NCBI GenBank assembly: GCA_964416425.1
Contig: CAYQEC010000012.1
Span: forward strand, 1-64,000
Length of the DNA stretch: 64,000 nt
Reading direction: 5' to 3'
From: CAYQEC01 sp964416425
GTDB taxonomy: Bacteria > Actinomycetota > Acidimicrobiia > Spongiisociales > UBA5794
This document shows positions 25,370-34,421 of the stretch, piece by piece. A program made the position numbers and the translations under genes. The notes below the pieces were generated by a model that saw nothing but the letters and a program-made list of their open reading frames with translations, searched no databases and was not told the DNA's origin. Each line of letters opens with the position of its first letter. Within the stretch, counting starts at the first letter, position 1.

Positions 25370-26986
25370 GTGACGACACACCGGATCCCGTCGCTCGGCC
25401 GTCGCATGGGAACCGCGGCCCTCATCGTCTCCGGAGGGGTGCTGCTGTCCCGCGTCCTCGGCCAGGTGCGGGACGTCGTCTTCGCCTCCATGCTCGGCGC
25501 CGACGGGGTCACCGACCAGTACGTCGCCGCCTTCACCATCCCCGACTTCCTCAACTACCTGCTGGCGGGCGGCTTCCTCTCCATCACCTTCATCCCGATC
25601 TTCTCCCACTACCTGGCCGACGACGACGAGGACGGCGGCTGGGCCGCCCTCACCGCCATCATCCGGCCGATCGCAGTAGCGATCACCGCCCTGGTGGTGG
25701 CCGGGGTGGCGCTCGCCCCCACCGTCATCGAGCTGCTCTTCCCCCGCTTCACGCCCGAGCAGATCGACGCCACCGTCCACCTCACCCGGATCGTGTTGCC
25801 CGCCCAGCTCTTCTTCGTCGTCGGGGCGCTCTTCACCGCGGTCCAGTACACCAAGGGCGTCTTCACCATCCCGACCCTGGCCCCCATCGTCTACAACCTC
25901 GGGATCATCGCCGGCGGGGTCGCCTATGCCCTGGTGGTGGGCGAGGCCGATCCGGAGGGGTTCGTCTGGGGGGCCCTGGCCGGCGCCTTCGTCGGGAACT
26001 TCGCCCTCCAGTGGTGGGGAGCCCGCCGGGTCGGGATGCACTTCAGTCGCGGCCTGTCGTGGCGGCATCCGGCGCTGCGTGAGTACCTGCTCATCGCCCT
26101 GCCGCTGATGATCGGCCAGTCGATCGTGGTGCTCGACGAGACCTTCATGCGCATCTTCGGCCAGTACGTCGGGACCGGCGCCCAGACCGAGCTGCGGTAC
26201 GCCCGCCAGACGATGCTGGTCCCGGTCGGCGTCATCGCCCAGGCCGCCGCCGTCGCCGCCTACCCGTTCCTGGCCCGCCTCTTCGCCGAAGGGCGGATCG
26301 AGGCCATGAAGCGCACCGTCGACAAGGCGCTCCGCTACGTGGTGGTGCTCGCCATGGTCGCCACCGGGCTGGTCGCCGCCATGAGCACCCCCATCGTGCG
26401 GGCCCTCTTCCAGCGCTACCAGTTCACCGCCACCGACACCGCCGCCACCGCTGCAGCCCTCTTCTGCTACGCCTTCGCCATCCCGTTGTGGGGCATGCTG
26501 CAGATCCTTAACCGCGCCTTCTACGCCCGGCGCGAGATGTGGACGCCGGTGGTGGTCGGCACCGCCGCCACCCTCGCCGCCATCCCCATCTACGCCATGC
26601 TGCAGAACGCCTACGGGCTGCGCGGGGTGGCGATCGCCTCGGCGCTGGTGCTCGCCATCTACACGTCCATCCTCGCCACCATCTGGTACGGCGACGCGGA
26701 CGGCGCCCGGCGGTTGCGAGGCGTGCTCACCGTCGCCGGCCGGGCGGTGCCGCTCATCGCCGCCGGGGCGGTGGCGGCCGCCCTCGTCAGCCGCGCTGTG
26801 CAAGGGGTGGTGCCCACCGGGTTCGCCGGCTCGATCGCGGCAGTGGCCCTGGGCACGGTTGCCTTCGCCGCGGTGGCATTCGGGTTCGGGGGCGTGCTCC
26901 ACGACTGGTCCGCGGCGCGCCGTGCCGGTGGCGTGACGGAGGACGAGGAGCGGGTCCGGCCCCTCCCCCCCTACCCGGAGGAGTAG
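25370..26986 (+). CDS. murJ: Lipid II flippase MurJ/MviN family
   Basis: 538 residues with about 14 hydrophobic helices. MurJ moves the peptidoglycan precursor lipid II across the membrane. N-terminal motifs SRVLGQVRDVVFASMLGA and DFLNYLLAGGFLSITFIPIFS are those of the MviN family, which separates it from Wzx O-antigen flippases. It is followed by a stem-loop between it and the convergent sodN. No other division or wall gene is adjacent. Confidence 0.88.
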   Translation: MTTHRIPSLGRRMGTAALIVSGGVLLSRVLGQVRDVVFASMLGADGVTDQYVAAFTIPDFLNYLLAGGFLSITFIPIFSHYLADDDEDGGWAALTAIIRPIAVAITALVVAGVALAPTVIELLFPRFTPEQIDATVHLTRIVLPAQLFFVVGALFTAVQYTKGVFTIPTLAPIVYNLGIIAGGVAYALVVGEADPEGFVWGALAGAFVGNFALQWWGARRVGMHFSRGLSWRHPALREYLLIALPLMIGQSIVVLDETFMRIFGQYVGTGAQTELRYARQTMLVPVGVIAQAAAVAAYPFLARLFAEGRIEAMKRTVDKALRYVVVLAMVATGLVAAMSTPIVRALFQRYQFTATDTAATAAALFCYAFAIPLWGMLQILNRAFYARREMWTPVVVGTAATLAAIPIYAMLQNAYGLRGVAIASALVLAIYTSILATIWYGDADGARRLRGVLTVAGRAVPLIAAGAVAAALVSRAVQGVVPTGFAGSIAAVALGTVAFAAVAFGFGGVLHDWSAARRAGGVTEDEERVRPLPPYPEE

Positions 26987-27000
26987 CGAGCCGTCACGCG

Positions 27001-27030
27001 GGAGAGGGCCGCCAAGGGGCGACCCTCTTC
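27001..27030. terminator. Bidirectional hairpin between murJ and sodN
   Basis: A 13-bp stem with one C-A mismatch and one G-U pair (arms 27001-27013 and 27018-27030) closes a four-base AAGG loop. It lies between two convergent genes. There is no T tract on either side, as often in high-GC actinobacteria. Confidence 0.55.
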
Positions 27031-27049
27031 GACTGGTCCGGTGCCCGGT

Positions 27050-27466
27050 TCAGGCCGGCGGATAGACCCCCGCCGAAGCCGAAGCCTCGGTCTGCCAGAA
27101 GATGTCCGACACCTCCTGAATGAGGTCGATCAGCTTCTGCGACACGTCCGGATCCATCGACTTCTTGGCATCCCCCGCCTGCTTGATGGCACGCCAGAAG
27201 AGGTCGTGCAGCTGGGGGAACTGATCGAGGTGCGGCGGCTTGAAGAAGTCGGTCCACAGCACCGAGAGATGATGCTTGACCAGCTCGGCGCGCTCCTCCT
27301 TGATGGAGATGCAGCGCGCCCGGAAGACGTCGTCGTCGGATGCGTGGTACTTGGTGCAGCAGTTCAGCACCGACTTGGCCTCGATCATCGCCTGCGCCGG
27401 GTCGTAGACCCCGCAGAACAGGTCGCAATGGGCATGAGCCACTCGGGTCGGTCGGAACAGACCCAC
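27050..27466 (-). CDS. sodN: Nickel-containing superoxide dismutase
   Basis: 138 residues. Ni-SOD removes superoxide. Its nickel is bound by a hook at the mature N-terminus, HCDLPCGxYDP in characterised enzymes. Here residues 13-23 read HCDLFCGVYDP: the metal-binding His1, Cys2 and Cys6 equivalents are kept, but the usual Pro5 is Phe. The 12 residues before His13 are the leader that must be removed. The gene for the matching protease lies divergently at 27591. It starts at GTG 27466 behind a perfect AGGAGGTGA. Confidence 0.92.
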   Translation of the reverse strand: MGLFRPTRVAHAHCDLFCGVYDPAQAMIEAKSVLNCCTKYHASDDDVFRARCISIKEERAELVKHHLSVLWTDFFKPPHLDQFPQLHDLFWRAIKQAGDAKKSMDPDVSQKLIDLIQEVSDIFWQTEASASAGVYPPA

Positions 27467-27470
27467 GGGT

Positions 27471-27479
27471 CACCTCCTG
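27471..27479 (-). promoter_or_regulatory. Strong Shine-Dalgarno sequence of sodN
   Basis: AGGAGGTGA, full anti-SD complement, four bases before GTG 27466. It contrasts with the many leaderless genes around it and suggests high expression. Confidence 0.7.
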
Positions 27480-27590
27480 TGATACTCGATTGTTGCTTCA
27501 CCGATCGACCCTACACCTTGCCCGCGCCCTGGGTTACGGCCCCGCCGGTGGGCGTTTCGACCTCTACACTCGGGGTCCGAAAGGAGCAGC

Positions 27591-28079
27591 GTGCGCCGTC
27601 GCAAAGGATCCCTGGCCGCCCTCGGCGCCGTCGTCCTGGCGGCCGTCGCCTCGCTGCGGGGCCGGGTCCGCCGCTACGTCGTCGCCGAGGATTCGATGCG
27701 CCCCTTCTTCCGGCCCGGCGACTACCTGATCGCCCAGCGCCTCACCCGGCTCCCCGAACGGGGCAGCGTCGTGATCATCCCCCACCCGGCCCGAGAGGGC
27801 TTCGAGCTGGTGAAGCGGGTGGTGGGGCTGCCCGGGGAGCGGATCACGATCGCCAACGGTCAGGTGCACGTCGACGGGGGGGTGCTCGCCGAACCGTGGG
27901 CGGACGGGATCACCCGCCCCGAAGGCGACTGGCGGCTCGGGCCGGACGAGCTGTTCGTGCTCGGCGACCATCGGGCCGTGTCGGTCGACGACAGCCGCAC
28001 CCTCGGGCCTGTGACCGCCCCCGCCCGCTGGAAGGTGACAGCCCGCTACTGGCCCCCGGGGAGCATCGGCCTGCTGTGA
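27591..28079 (+). CDS. sodX: Ni-superoxide dismutase maturation protease (signal peptidase S26-like)
   Basis: 162 residues of the S26 signal-peptidase family. The catalytic Ser is in AEDSMRPFFRPGDYL (about residue 35) and the Lys in VKRVVGLPGERI (about 81), followed by ELFVLGDHRAVSVDDSR. The N-terminus has a short hydrophobic segment. Sitting divergently beside sodN, it is the SodX-type protease expected to cut the SodN leader before the His of the nickel hook. It starts at GTG 27591 after AAAGGAG. A TACACT box lies about 20 bases upstream. Confidence 0.88.
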   Translation: MRRRKGSLAALGAVVLAAVASLRGRVRRYVVAEDSMRPFFRPGDYLIAQRLTRLPERGSVVIIPHPAREGFELVKRVVGLPGERITIANGQVHVDGGVLAEPWADGITRPEGDWRLGPDELFVLGDHRAVSVDDSRTLGPVTAPARWKVTARYWPPGSIGLL

Positions 28080-28083
28080 CCGG

Positions 28084-28716
28084 CTAGGGCTTGCGGGCCA
28101 GCAGCAGCACGCCGGTGGCGTCCCCCTCCTGGTCGTCGCGTTCCACGTGCCGCAGCACCCGCTCGTTGCGCTCGATGGCGAGATCGCCGAAGTCGGCGGC
28201 GAGTTCCTGCTCGGTGTAGAGCACATCCGGCGACGACGGTCCCCCGACGCCGTGCTCCAGGTTGTCGCGATGGTGGGCGATCAGCAGCAGGGTGCCCCCC
28301 GGCGCCAGCGCCCGGACCGCCTTGGCGTGGATCACGATCCGCGTTGCGGCAGGGAGCTGCAGGTAGGAGAGCAGCACGAGATCGAATGCCGCCTCCTCGG
28401 GCTCCCAGGTGAGCAGGTCGGCGCTGACGAACCGGATGTCGAGACCGGCCTGCCGGGCCCAGGCGGCGGCTTGCCCGGTCGCCACCTCCGACAGGTCGAC
28501 GGCGAGGACCGCGTGGCCCTGCTGCGCCAGCCAGACGGCGTTGCGGCCCTGCCCGCTGCCGAGGTCGAGGGCGCGGCCCGGGGGGAGGCCGCCGAGGTGC
28601 TCGGCGACGAAGGCGTTCGGCTCGGATCCGAACGCCATCCCCCGCTCGGCGTAGCGGTCGTCCCAGCGCCGCCGGTACTCGTCGCTGCTCATCCCGCCGA
28701 AGCCGTCACCGCCCAT
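28084..28716 (-). CDS. SAM-dependent methyltransferase (class I)
   Basis: 210 residues. The Rossmann methyltransferase core is clear: motif I ALDLGSGQGRNAVWLA, acidic loop AVDLSEVA, motif post-I VSADLLTW and motif IV FDLVLLSYLQLP. It is similar in layout to small TehB/UbiE-like enzymes. Substrate unknown. ATG 28716 is favoured by a TAGCAT box seven bases before it, although an internal Met nine residues on is possible. It is convergent with sodX, four bases apart. Confidence 0.8.
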   Translation of the reverse strand: MGGDGFGGMSSDEYRRRWDDRYAERGMAFGSEPNAFVAEHLGGLPPGRALDLGSGQGRNAVWLAQQGHAVLAVDLSEVATGQAAAWARQAGLDIRFVSADLLTWEPEEAAFDLVLLSYLQLPAATRIVIHAKAVRALAPGGTLLLIAHHRDNLEHGVGGPSSPDVLYTEQELAADFGDLAIERNERVLRHVERDDQEGDATGVLLLARKP

Positions 28717-28723
28717 GGCTCCG

Positions 28724-28729
28724 ATGCTA
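28724..28729 (-). promoter_or_regulatory. -10 box of the methyltransferase gene
   Basis: TAGCAT on the minus strand, seven bases before ATG 28716. Confidence 0.4.
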
Positions 28730-28758
28730 TCGGCGCCCGGAGTGGGGACCCAATCGGA

Positions 28759-29316
28759 TCATCCGCCGCCCAGATTGCCCAGATCCTCGGCGCTGAGGCA
28801 TTCGCCCATCAGGGAGAACATCTTGGCCATGACGGCCTCGTTGGCCACCGAGCCGCCCGACGGGTCCTCCAACGACGCCTTCGCCATCTCGGCGATGAGC
28901 TCGTCGTCGAAGCCGTCGGCGATGCACTTGGCACCGTCCTCGCTGACACCGGAGGCCAGCATCTGCTCGGCGATGACCGCCCGGAAATCGACGCAGTCGA
29001 CCATGACCTTGGACATCTTGTCGATGTCGTCTGCGCTCAGGTCGGCGGTGTCGGGAGTGGCGCCTTCCGCCAGGGCGTCGGCACCGAGACCGACGGCCGC
29101 GAGACGGTCGGCGCCCATCTCGCTCACGATGCCGTTCCCGAAGCAGGCCGCCTCCTCGGCGCCGATACCCTCGGTGGGCCCGGCGCTGGCCAGCATCTCC
29201 TGGGCGATGGCGTCGGCCAGGACCTGATCGTCGGCGCTCAGATCCCCCCCACCGTCGCTGCCGCAGGCGGCGACCAGCAGCGCCAGGGCCGCTCCCACCA
29301 TCAACAGTCTCTTCAT
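28759..29316 (-). CDS. Predicted lipoprotein with four cysteines
   Basis: 185 residues from ATG 29316, with a signal peptide and lipobox LLVAAC followed by a Gly/Asp stretch. The mature part is helical and very acidic. It has cysteines in EAACFGNG, MVDCVDFR, AKCIADGF and GECLSAED, evenly spread in two similar halves (each with an EQML/QEMLAS segment before the Cys pair), which suggests an internal duplication. No known domain was recognised. Confidence 0.65.
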   Translation of the reverse strand: MKRLLMVGAALALLVAACGSDGGGDLSADDQVLADAIAQEMLASAGPTEGIGAEEAACFGNGIVSEMGADRLAAVGLGADALAEGATPDTADLSADDIDKMSKVMVDCVDFRAVIAEQMLASGVSEDGAKCIADGFDDELIAEMAKASLEDPSGGSVANEAVMAKMFSLMGECLSAEDLGNLGGG

Positions 29317-29401
29317 CAGGCTCTCCCTCGTGTTCGGTGAGTGGACAGATGAGTGGACAATACCCGGCGCCGGGCCCTGCGACGTGGCATCAAGCGGCGG
29401 C

Positions 29402-30079
29402 TCAGAGGGCGAGGTGCTTGGAGGCCTCGCGGAAGGTGAGGCCGGACCAGCGTTCACGGTGGCCGATGAGGAAGGCCGCCACCGCGTCGGGGGCGGTCCT
29501 GGCGTACTGGCGCAGCACCCAGCCGATCGCCTTGCGGATGAAGAACTCCTTCTCGCCGGCCCGTGCCAGGCAGTGGGCGAAGAGCTGGGCCTCGTCGGTG
29601 TGCTCCTTGTGGCCGAGGTGGGCCAGCAGCGCCGATCGCCGCACCCACAGGTCGGGGTCGTCGATCCAACGATCCATCAGGGGCTTCAGCTCGGAGCGTT
29701 CCCGCAGCAGGGCCCTGCCGACGCAGTGGGCGGCCACCACGTCGACAAAATCCCACCACGCCCCCTCCACGATGAGGCGGCGGAACAGCGGCACGTTGCC
29801 CGAGGTGTGGTACGCCGCGTGTGCCTTGGCGAGATCGACGGCGAGGTACTTCTCCTCCCGATGGGGCCGATCCCACAGGGCGAGCACCGCCGCCGCCCAC
29901 TCCTGCTCGCTCTCGACCGGGAAACGCCGCCGCATCTCCCGGAAGATCTCTTTGCGCTGCGGCGACGTCGCCCCGTAGAACGGCATCTCGGTCTTCATGT
30001 AGGCGGCCATGTCCCGGGCCCGCTCCGGGTCGGCGACGTCCGCCAGGGCGGAAGCGACGAAGGCGACACGCTCGTCCAT
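29402..30079 (-). CDS. DNA alkylation repair enzyme (AlkD-like HEAT-repeat glycosylase)
   Basis: 225 residues built of paired helices. AlkD enzymes excise cationic N3- and N7-alkylated bases without flipping them. Recognised by MPFYGATSPQRKEIFREM near the N-terminus, EEKYLAVDLA, the WWDFVDVVAAHCVG segment that holds the catalytic Trp and Asp, and the WVRRSALLAHL repeat. It starts at ATG 30079, with a TAAGGT box six bases upstream. Confidence 0.88.
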   Translation of the reverse strand: MDERVAFVASALADVADPERARDMAAYMKTEMPFYGATSPQRKEIFREMRRRFPVESEQEWAAAVLALWDRPHREEKYLAVDLAKAHAAYHTSGNVPLFRRLIVEGAWWDFVDVVAAHCVGRALLRERSELKPLMDRWIDDPDLWVRRSALLAHLGHKEHTDEAQLFAHCLARAGEKEFFIRKAIGWVLRQYARTAPDAVAAFLIGHRERWSGLTFREASKHLAL

Positions 30080-30085
30080 CGGCGG

Positions 30086-30091
30086 ACCTTA
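30086..30091 (-). promoter_or_regulatory. -10 box of the AlkD-like gene
   Basis: TAAGGT on the minus strand, six bases before ATG 30079. Confidence 0.4.
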
Positions 30092-30202
30092 CCGCGGCGC
30101 CGCTGCGCTCCACCTTCGAGGCCCCTGGAGGTCCCTGGCAGCGGGGGCCGGCACCCCCCTCGAACCTGACCGGGCCGAATGGGACAGGTGCGCCACCGTG
30201 TA

Positions 30203-30208
30203 TACACT
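30203..30208 (+). promoter_or_regulatory. -10 box of the DUF3048 gene at 30217
   Basis: TACACT within TATACACT, eight bases before GTG 30217: near-leaderless. Confidence 0.4.
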
Positions 30209-30216
30209 CCGCCGCC

Positions 30217-31386
30217 GTGACCAAGAAGCGACTCTTCATCGCAGCCGGCATCGCCGTCCCCCTCCTCGTATTCGCCGTGGTGCTGGCGACGTGCTCCGGC
30301 GGCGGCAGCGACGAGACCACCACCACGCCGGCGACGACCACCACCGCCGCCACCACCACCGCCGCCGCCACCACGACCACGACCACCACCACCGTCCCCG
30401 AGCTGCCGCCCTCCCCCCTCAACGGTCTCGGGGTCGAGGACGCCGCCTCCCTCGATCGCCGGGTGATCGCGGTCAAGATCGACAACCACTGGGACGCCCA
30501 ACCGCAGTCGGGGATCGAGAAGGCTGACGCGGTCTACGAGCTGCTGGTGGAGGGTGGGCTCACCCGCTTCATCGCCCTCTTCCACAGCTCGGACGCCGAG
30601 TTCCTCGGGCCGATCCGTTCCGGGCGCCCCACCGACCCCACCCTCGTCAAGCCGCTGGGGGCACCCCTCCAGATCTCGGGCGCCCAGGCCTGGGTCGTCT
30701 CGCTCATCAACAGCGACGGCGTCAAGCTCATCGGCGACAACGGCGACACCACGTTCCGCATCCCCACCCGCAGCTCGCCCCACAACCTGTACGGCAGCAC
30801 CCTGCTGATGCGGGAAGTCGCCGACGCCCGCGGCTATCCCGACGACCCGCCGCCGCCGATGTTCGACTTCGGCGAGCCGTCGCCGAGCGACACCCCCGCG
30901 GTCGACATCACCCTCGATTGGTCCGACCGACCCGTGGTCCGCTGGGAGTGGGACGGCACCGAGTACCTCCGCTTCAACGGCGACACCCCGCAGGAGTGGA
31001 TCTCGGAAGCCGAAGCCCTCGGCCAGACCGGCGAAGACGCGGCGGCCGACGACACCACCACCACGACCTCGGGTGACGGCGTCGCCGACGTGTCCGAGCC
31101 CGACCGGGCCCAGATCGCCACCGACACCCTCGTGGTGCTCACCGCGGAGCGCTACACGGCACGGCCCGCCTCGGGCTCCGGGACGCCGGTGCCGGCGCTG
31201 GAGACCGTCGGCGAAGGCCAGGCGATCCTCTTCTACGGTGGTGTGGTGGTCGAGGGCACCTGGGAACGGGGCAGCATCGACGATCCGTTCCGCCTGCTGC
31301 TCCCGGACGGCTCTCCCATGACCGTGCCGCCCGGCCGGCTCTGGATCTCGGTCTTCCCGAGCTCGCGGCCCCTGAGCTGGGAATGA
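30217..31386 (+). CDS. DUF3048-domain lipoprotein (YerB-like)
   Basis: 389 residues from GTG 30217. A signal peptide ends in LATC, a probable lipobox Cys near 26. A low-complexity run of Thr and Ala (about 32-60) forms a spacer of the kind that holds a protein off the membrane. The DUF3048 part begins VIAVKIDNHWDAQPQSGIE and includes ADAVYELLVEGGLTRF and FLGPIRSGR. Its function is unknown, and structural work on YerB relatives gave no clear activity. A second DUF3048 protein is encoded at 58690-59850. Confidence 0.8.
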   Translation: MTKKRLFIAAGIAVPLLVFAVVLATCSGGGSDETTTTPATTTTAATTTAAATTTTTTTTVPELPPSPLNGLGVEDAASLDRRVIAVKIDNHWDAQPQSGIEKADAVYELLVEGGLTRFIALFHSSDAEFLGPIRSGRPTDPTLVKPLGAPLQISGAQAWVVSLINSDGVKLIGDNGDTTFRIPTRSSPHNLYGSTLLMREVADARGYPDDPPPPMFDFGEPSPSDTPAVDITLDWSDRPVVRWEWDGTEYLRFNGDTPQEWISEAEALGQTGEDAAADDTTTTTSGDGVADVSEPDRAQIATDTLVVLTAERYTARPASGSGTPVPALETVGEGQAILFYGGVVVEGTWERGSIDDPFRLLLPDGSPMTVPPGRLWISVFPSSRPLSWE

Positions 31387-31541
31387 CCCCACCGGGGTGA
31401 GGCGCCGGCCGGGTTGTCCCAGAATCGATCGGGACGTGCATAGACTGTGGCCGGTGCCCATAGGGGTTGTTCTCCCGTCTCCCCGCGGGTTGGCAAGCAG
31501 AGCTGGAGCCATCCAGAGATACCCCTGACAGGAGCATCCAC

Positions 31542-33407
31542 GTGGCAGACAAGACCCTCACCATTCCCCCACCCGAGCAACGCGACCGCGTCGTGATTCG
31601 CTTCGCGGGCGACTCGGGAGACGGCATGCAACTCGCCGGCTCGCGGTTCACCGCAGCCTCGGCGGCGTTCGGCAACGACCTTGTGACCTTCCCCAACTAC
31701 CCGGCCGAGATCCGGGCCCCGGCCGGCACCCTCCCCGGGGTGTCGTCGTTCCAGGTCCACATCGCCGACTGGGACATCCTCACCGCCGGGGACCGCCCCG
31801 ACGTCCTGGTGGCGATGAACCCGGCGGCCCTCAAGGCCAACATCGAGGAGTTGCGGCCCGGCGGCCTCGTGCTGGTCAACCGGGACTCGTTCGACGAGCG
31901 CAACCTGGCCAAGGCGGGCTACGAGTCCAACCCGCTCGAGGACGGCAGCCTGCGAGGCGTCCACCTCCTCACCGCTCCGATGGAGGAGCTCACCAAGATC
32001 GCGGTGAAGGACACCGGAGTGACCGGGCGGGCCGTGCTCCGCTCCAAGAACTTCTTCGCCCTCGGGCTCATCTCCTGGATGTTCAACCGTCCCACCGAGC
32101 CGGTGCTCGACTGGATCGAGGCCAAGTTCGGGGACGACCCGGTCGGCAAGGCCAACGCCGAGGCCTTCCGGGCGGGATTCAACTTCGGGATCACCACCGA
32201 GGAGTTCCACCACACCTACGAGATCCACCCCGCCAAGCTCACCCCCGGTGTCTACAGCAACGTCACCGGGAACCGGGCGCTGGCCTGGGGGCTCATCGCC
32301 GGAGCCGAGGCGGTGGAGCGCCCCCTCCTCCTCGGCTCCTACCCGATCACCCCCGCCACCTCCATCCTCGAGGAGCTCGCTCGTTTGAAGCACTTCGGGA
32401 TCAGCACGGTCCAGGCGGAGGACGAGATCGCCGCGGTCGGCATCGCCCTCGGCGCCTCGTTCGCCGGCCACATCGGGGTGACGACCACCTCGGGCCCGGG
32501 TCTCGCCCTCAAGAGCGAGACCATCAGCCTGGCCGTGATGACCGAGCTGCCGCTGGTGATCGTCGACGTGCAACGGGCCGGACCGTCGACCGGCCTCCCC
32601 ACCAAGGTCGAGCAGGGCGATCTCGGCATGGCGCTGTACGGCCGGCACGGCGAGGCCCCGCTGCCGGTCATCGCGGCGGCCTCGCCGGGTGACGCCTTCA
32701 ATGCCGCCATCGAGGCGGTACGGGTCGCGGTCAAGTACATGACGCCGGTGATCCTGCTCAGCGACGGCTACATCGCCAACAGCTCCGAGCCGTGGAAGGT
32801 GCCGGACTTCGACGCCATCGTCGAAACCCCGGCGCAGTTCGCCACCGAGCCGAACGGCCCCGACGGCCGGTTCCTGCCGTACCTGCGGGACCCGGACACG
32901 CTGGCCCGGCCGTGGGCCATCCCCGGTACCCCGGGCTTGGAGCACCGGATCGGCGGGCTGGAGAAGCAGGACCTGACCGGCAACGTGTCGTACGACCCGG
33001 AGAACCACCAGCACATGACGGCGCTGCGGGAGGCCAAGATCGCCCAAGTCGCCGACGAGATCACCCCGATCACGGTCGCCGGCAACCCGGATTCCGAGCT
33101 GCTGGTCGTGAGTTGGGGCTCGACCTTCGGGGCGGTGCGGGCCGGGCGCAACAACGCCGAGAAGCTGGGATTCCCGGCGGCCCACGTCCACCTCCGCTGG
33201 CTCCACCCCATGCCGCGTGACCTGGGGCCGATCCTGCAGCGCTACAACAAGATCCTGGTGCCCGAGCTGAACCGGGGCCAGCTGGCCCGGCTGCTGCGTT
33301 CGGACTACCTCGTCGCAACGATCAGTCTCAACAAGACACAGGGGATCCCGTTCAAGGCGATCGAGATCTCCGACAAGATCGTCGAACTCCTCAAGGACCC
33401 GTCATGA
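31542..33407 (+). CDS. korA: 2-oxoglutarate:ferredoxin oxidoreductase, fused gamma-alpha subunit
   Basis: 621 residues. Residues about 15-190 are the gamma domain (VVIRFAGDSGDGMQLAGSRF). Residues about 220-600 are the alpha/pyrimidine domain (LLLGSYPITPATSILEEL, QAEDEIAAVGIALGAS, TTTSGPGLALKSE) and the C-terminal domain. With the beta subunit it decarboxylates 2-oxoglutarate to succinyl-CoA, reducing ferredoxin. This is the KorAB route of the TCA cycle in mycobacteria and many other actinobacteria. GTG 31542 follows an AGGAG box. The four-base overlap with korB shows an operon. Confidence 0.92.
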   Translation: MADKTLTIPPPEQRDRVVIRFAGDSGDGMQLAGSRFTAASAAFGNDLVTFPNYPAEIRAPAGTLPGVSSFQVHIADWDILTAGDRPDVLVAMNPAALKANIEELRPGGLVLVNRDSFDERNLAKAGYESNPLEDGSLRGVHLLTAPMEELTKIAVKDTGVTGRAVLRSKNFFALGLISWMFNRPTEPVLDWIEAKFGDDPVGKANAEAFRAGFNFGITTEEFHHTYEIHPAKLTPGVYSNVTGNRALAWGLIAGAEAVERPLLLGSYPITPATSILEELARLKHFGISTVQAEDEIAAVGIALGASFAGHIGVTTTSGPGLALKSETISLAVMTELPLVIVDVQRAGPSTGLPTKVEQGDLGMALYGRHGEAPLPVIAAASPGDAFNAAIEAVRVAVKYMTPVILLSDGYIANSSEPWKVPDFDAIVETPAQFATEPNGPDGRFLPYLRDPDTLARPWAIPGTPGLEHRIGGLEKQDLTGNVSYDPENHQHMTALREAKIAQVADEITPITVAGNPDSELLVVSWGSTFGAVRAGRNNAEKLGFPAAHVHLRWLHPMPRDLGPILQRYNKILVPELNRGQLARLLRSDYLVATISLNKTQGIPFKAIEISDKIVELLKDPS

Positions 33408-34420
33408 CCGATGCCACGACACGGTACGCCAGAGCAGACTTCCAGTCGGACCAGGAGGTCCGGTGGTGCCCGGGATGCGGCGACTACACGATCCTGGCGA
33501 CGCTGCAGAACCTCCTCGCCGACCTCGACATCGACCGGGAGAAGCATGTCTTCGTCTCCGGGATCGGATGCGCCTCGCGCCTCCCCTACTACATGAACAC
33601 CTACGGGGTGCACTCGATCCACGGCCGGGCGCCGGCGCTCGCCACCGGGATCGCGGTCGCCAATCCCGAGCTGACGACGTGGGTGATCACCGGCGACGGT
33701 GACGCCCTCTCCATCGGCGGCAACCACCTGATCCACATGTTGCGGCGCAACATCAACGTCAACATCGTGCTGTTCAACAACCAGATCTACGGCCTCACCA
33801 AGGGGCAGTACTCGCCCACCAGCGAGGTCGGGAAGCGCACCCGGACCAGCCCGGCCGGTTCGATCGACCGTCCCTTCAACCCGGTGAGCCTCGCCCTGGG
33901 CGCGGAGGCGAGCTTCGTGGCCCGCGCCATCGACATGGACCGGAACCACACCAGGATGGTGCTCGAAGCCGCCGTCGCCCACCGCGGCAGCGCCTTCATC
34001 GAGGTGTACCAGAACTGCAACGTGTTCAACGACAAGGCGTTCGCCGCCCTCACCGGCCGGCCCGGCCGTGACGAGAACCGCATCACCCTGGAGCCGGGTC
34101 AGCCGATCCTGTTCGGTCCCGACCACGAGCGGGGCGTCATCGTGGGAGCGACCGGGGCCCGGGTCGTCGACGTCGCCGAGGTGGGGATCGACGCCATCTC
34201 GGTGCACGATCCGGCCAACCCGGACCCGAGCATGGCCTTCGCCTTGAGCCGCCTCTCGCACGGGCCCTACGGGCCGACCCCGATCGGGATCTTCCGCGAC
34301 GTGATGCGGGACACCTACGAGGAGCGGCTCCACCGCCAGATCGACGAGGCCAAGGCCAAGCGGGGCCCGGGAACCCTCGCCGATCTGGTGAAGGCCCACG
34401 GCACCTGGACGATCGAGTAG
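33404..34420 (+). CDS. korB: 2-oxoglutarate:ferredoxin oxidoreductase, beta subunit
   Basis: 338 residues. This subunit binds thiamine diphosphate and one 4Fe-4S cluster. Cysteines appear in RWCPGCGDY and SGIGCASRLPYY, with a further Cys in YQNCNVFN. The TPP motif is ITGDGDALSIGGNHLIH through NNQIYGLTKGQYSPTS. No ferredoxin gene is adjacent. A strong hairpin follows the stop codon. Confidence 0.93.
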   Translation: MTDATTRYARADFQSDQEVRWCPGCGDYTILATLQNLLADLDIDREKHVFVSGIGCASRLPYYMNTYGVHSIHGRAPALATGIAVANPELTTWVITGDGDALSIGGNHLIHMLRRNINVNIVLFNNQIYGLTKGQYSPTSEVGKRTRTSPAGSIDRPFNPVSLALGAEASFVARAIDMDRNHTRMVLEAAVAHRGSAFIEVYQNCNVFNDKAFAALTGRPGRDENRITLEPGQPILFGPDHERGVIVGATGARVVDVAEVGIDAISVHDPANPDPSMAFALSRLSHGPYGPTPIGIFRDVMRDTYEERLHRQIDEAKAKRGPGTLADLVKAHGTWTIE

Positions 34421-34421
34421 C

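Noticed and set aside
25370..26986. Wzx-type O-antigen flippase
   Set aside because: N-terminal motifs and length are those of MurJ/MviN, and it is not linked to the glycan cluster.
30300..30400. Simple-sequence repeat as mobile or regulatory element
   Set aside because: It encodes the Thr/Ala spacer of the DUF3048 lipoprotein in frame.
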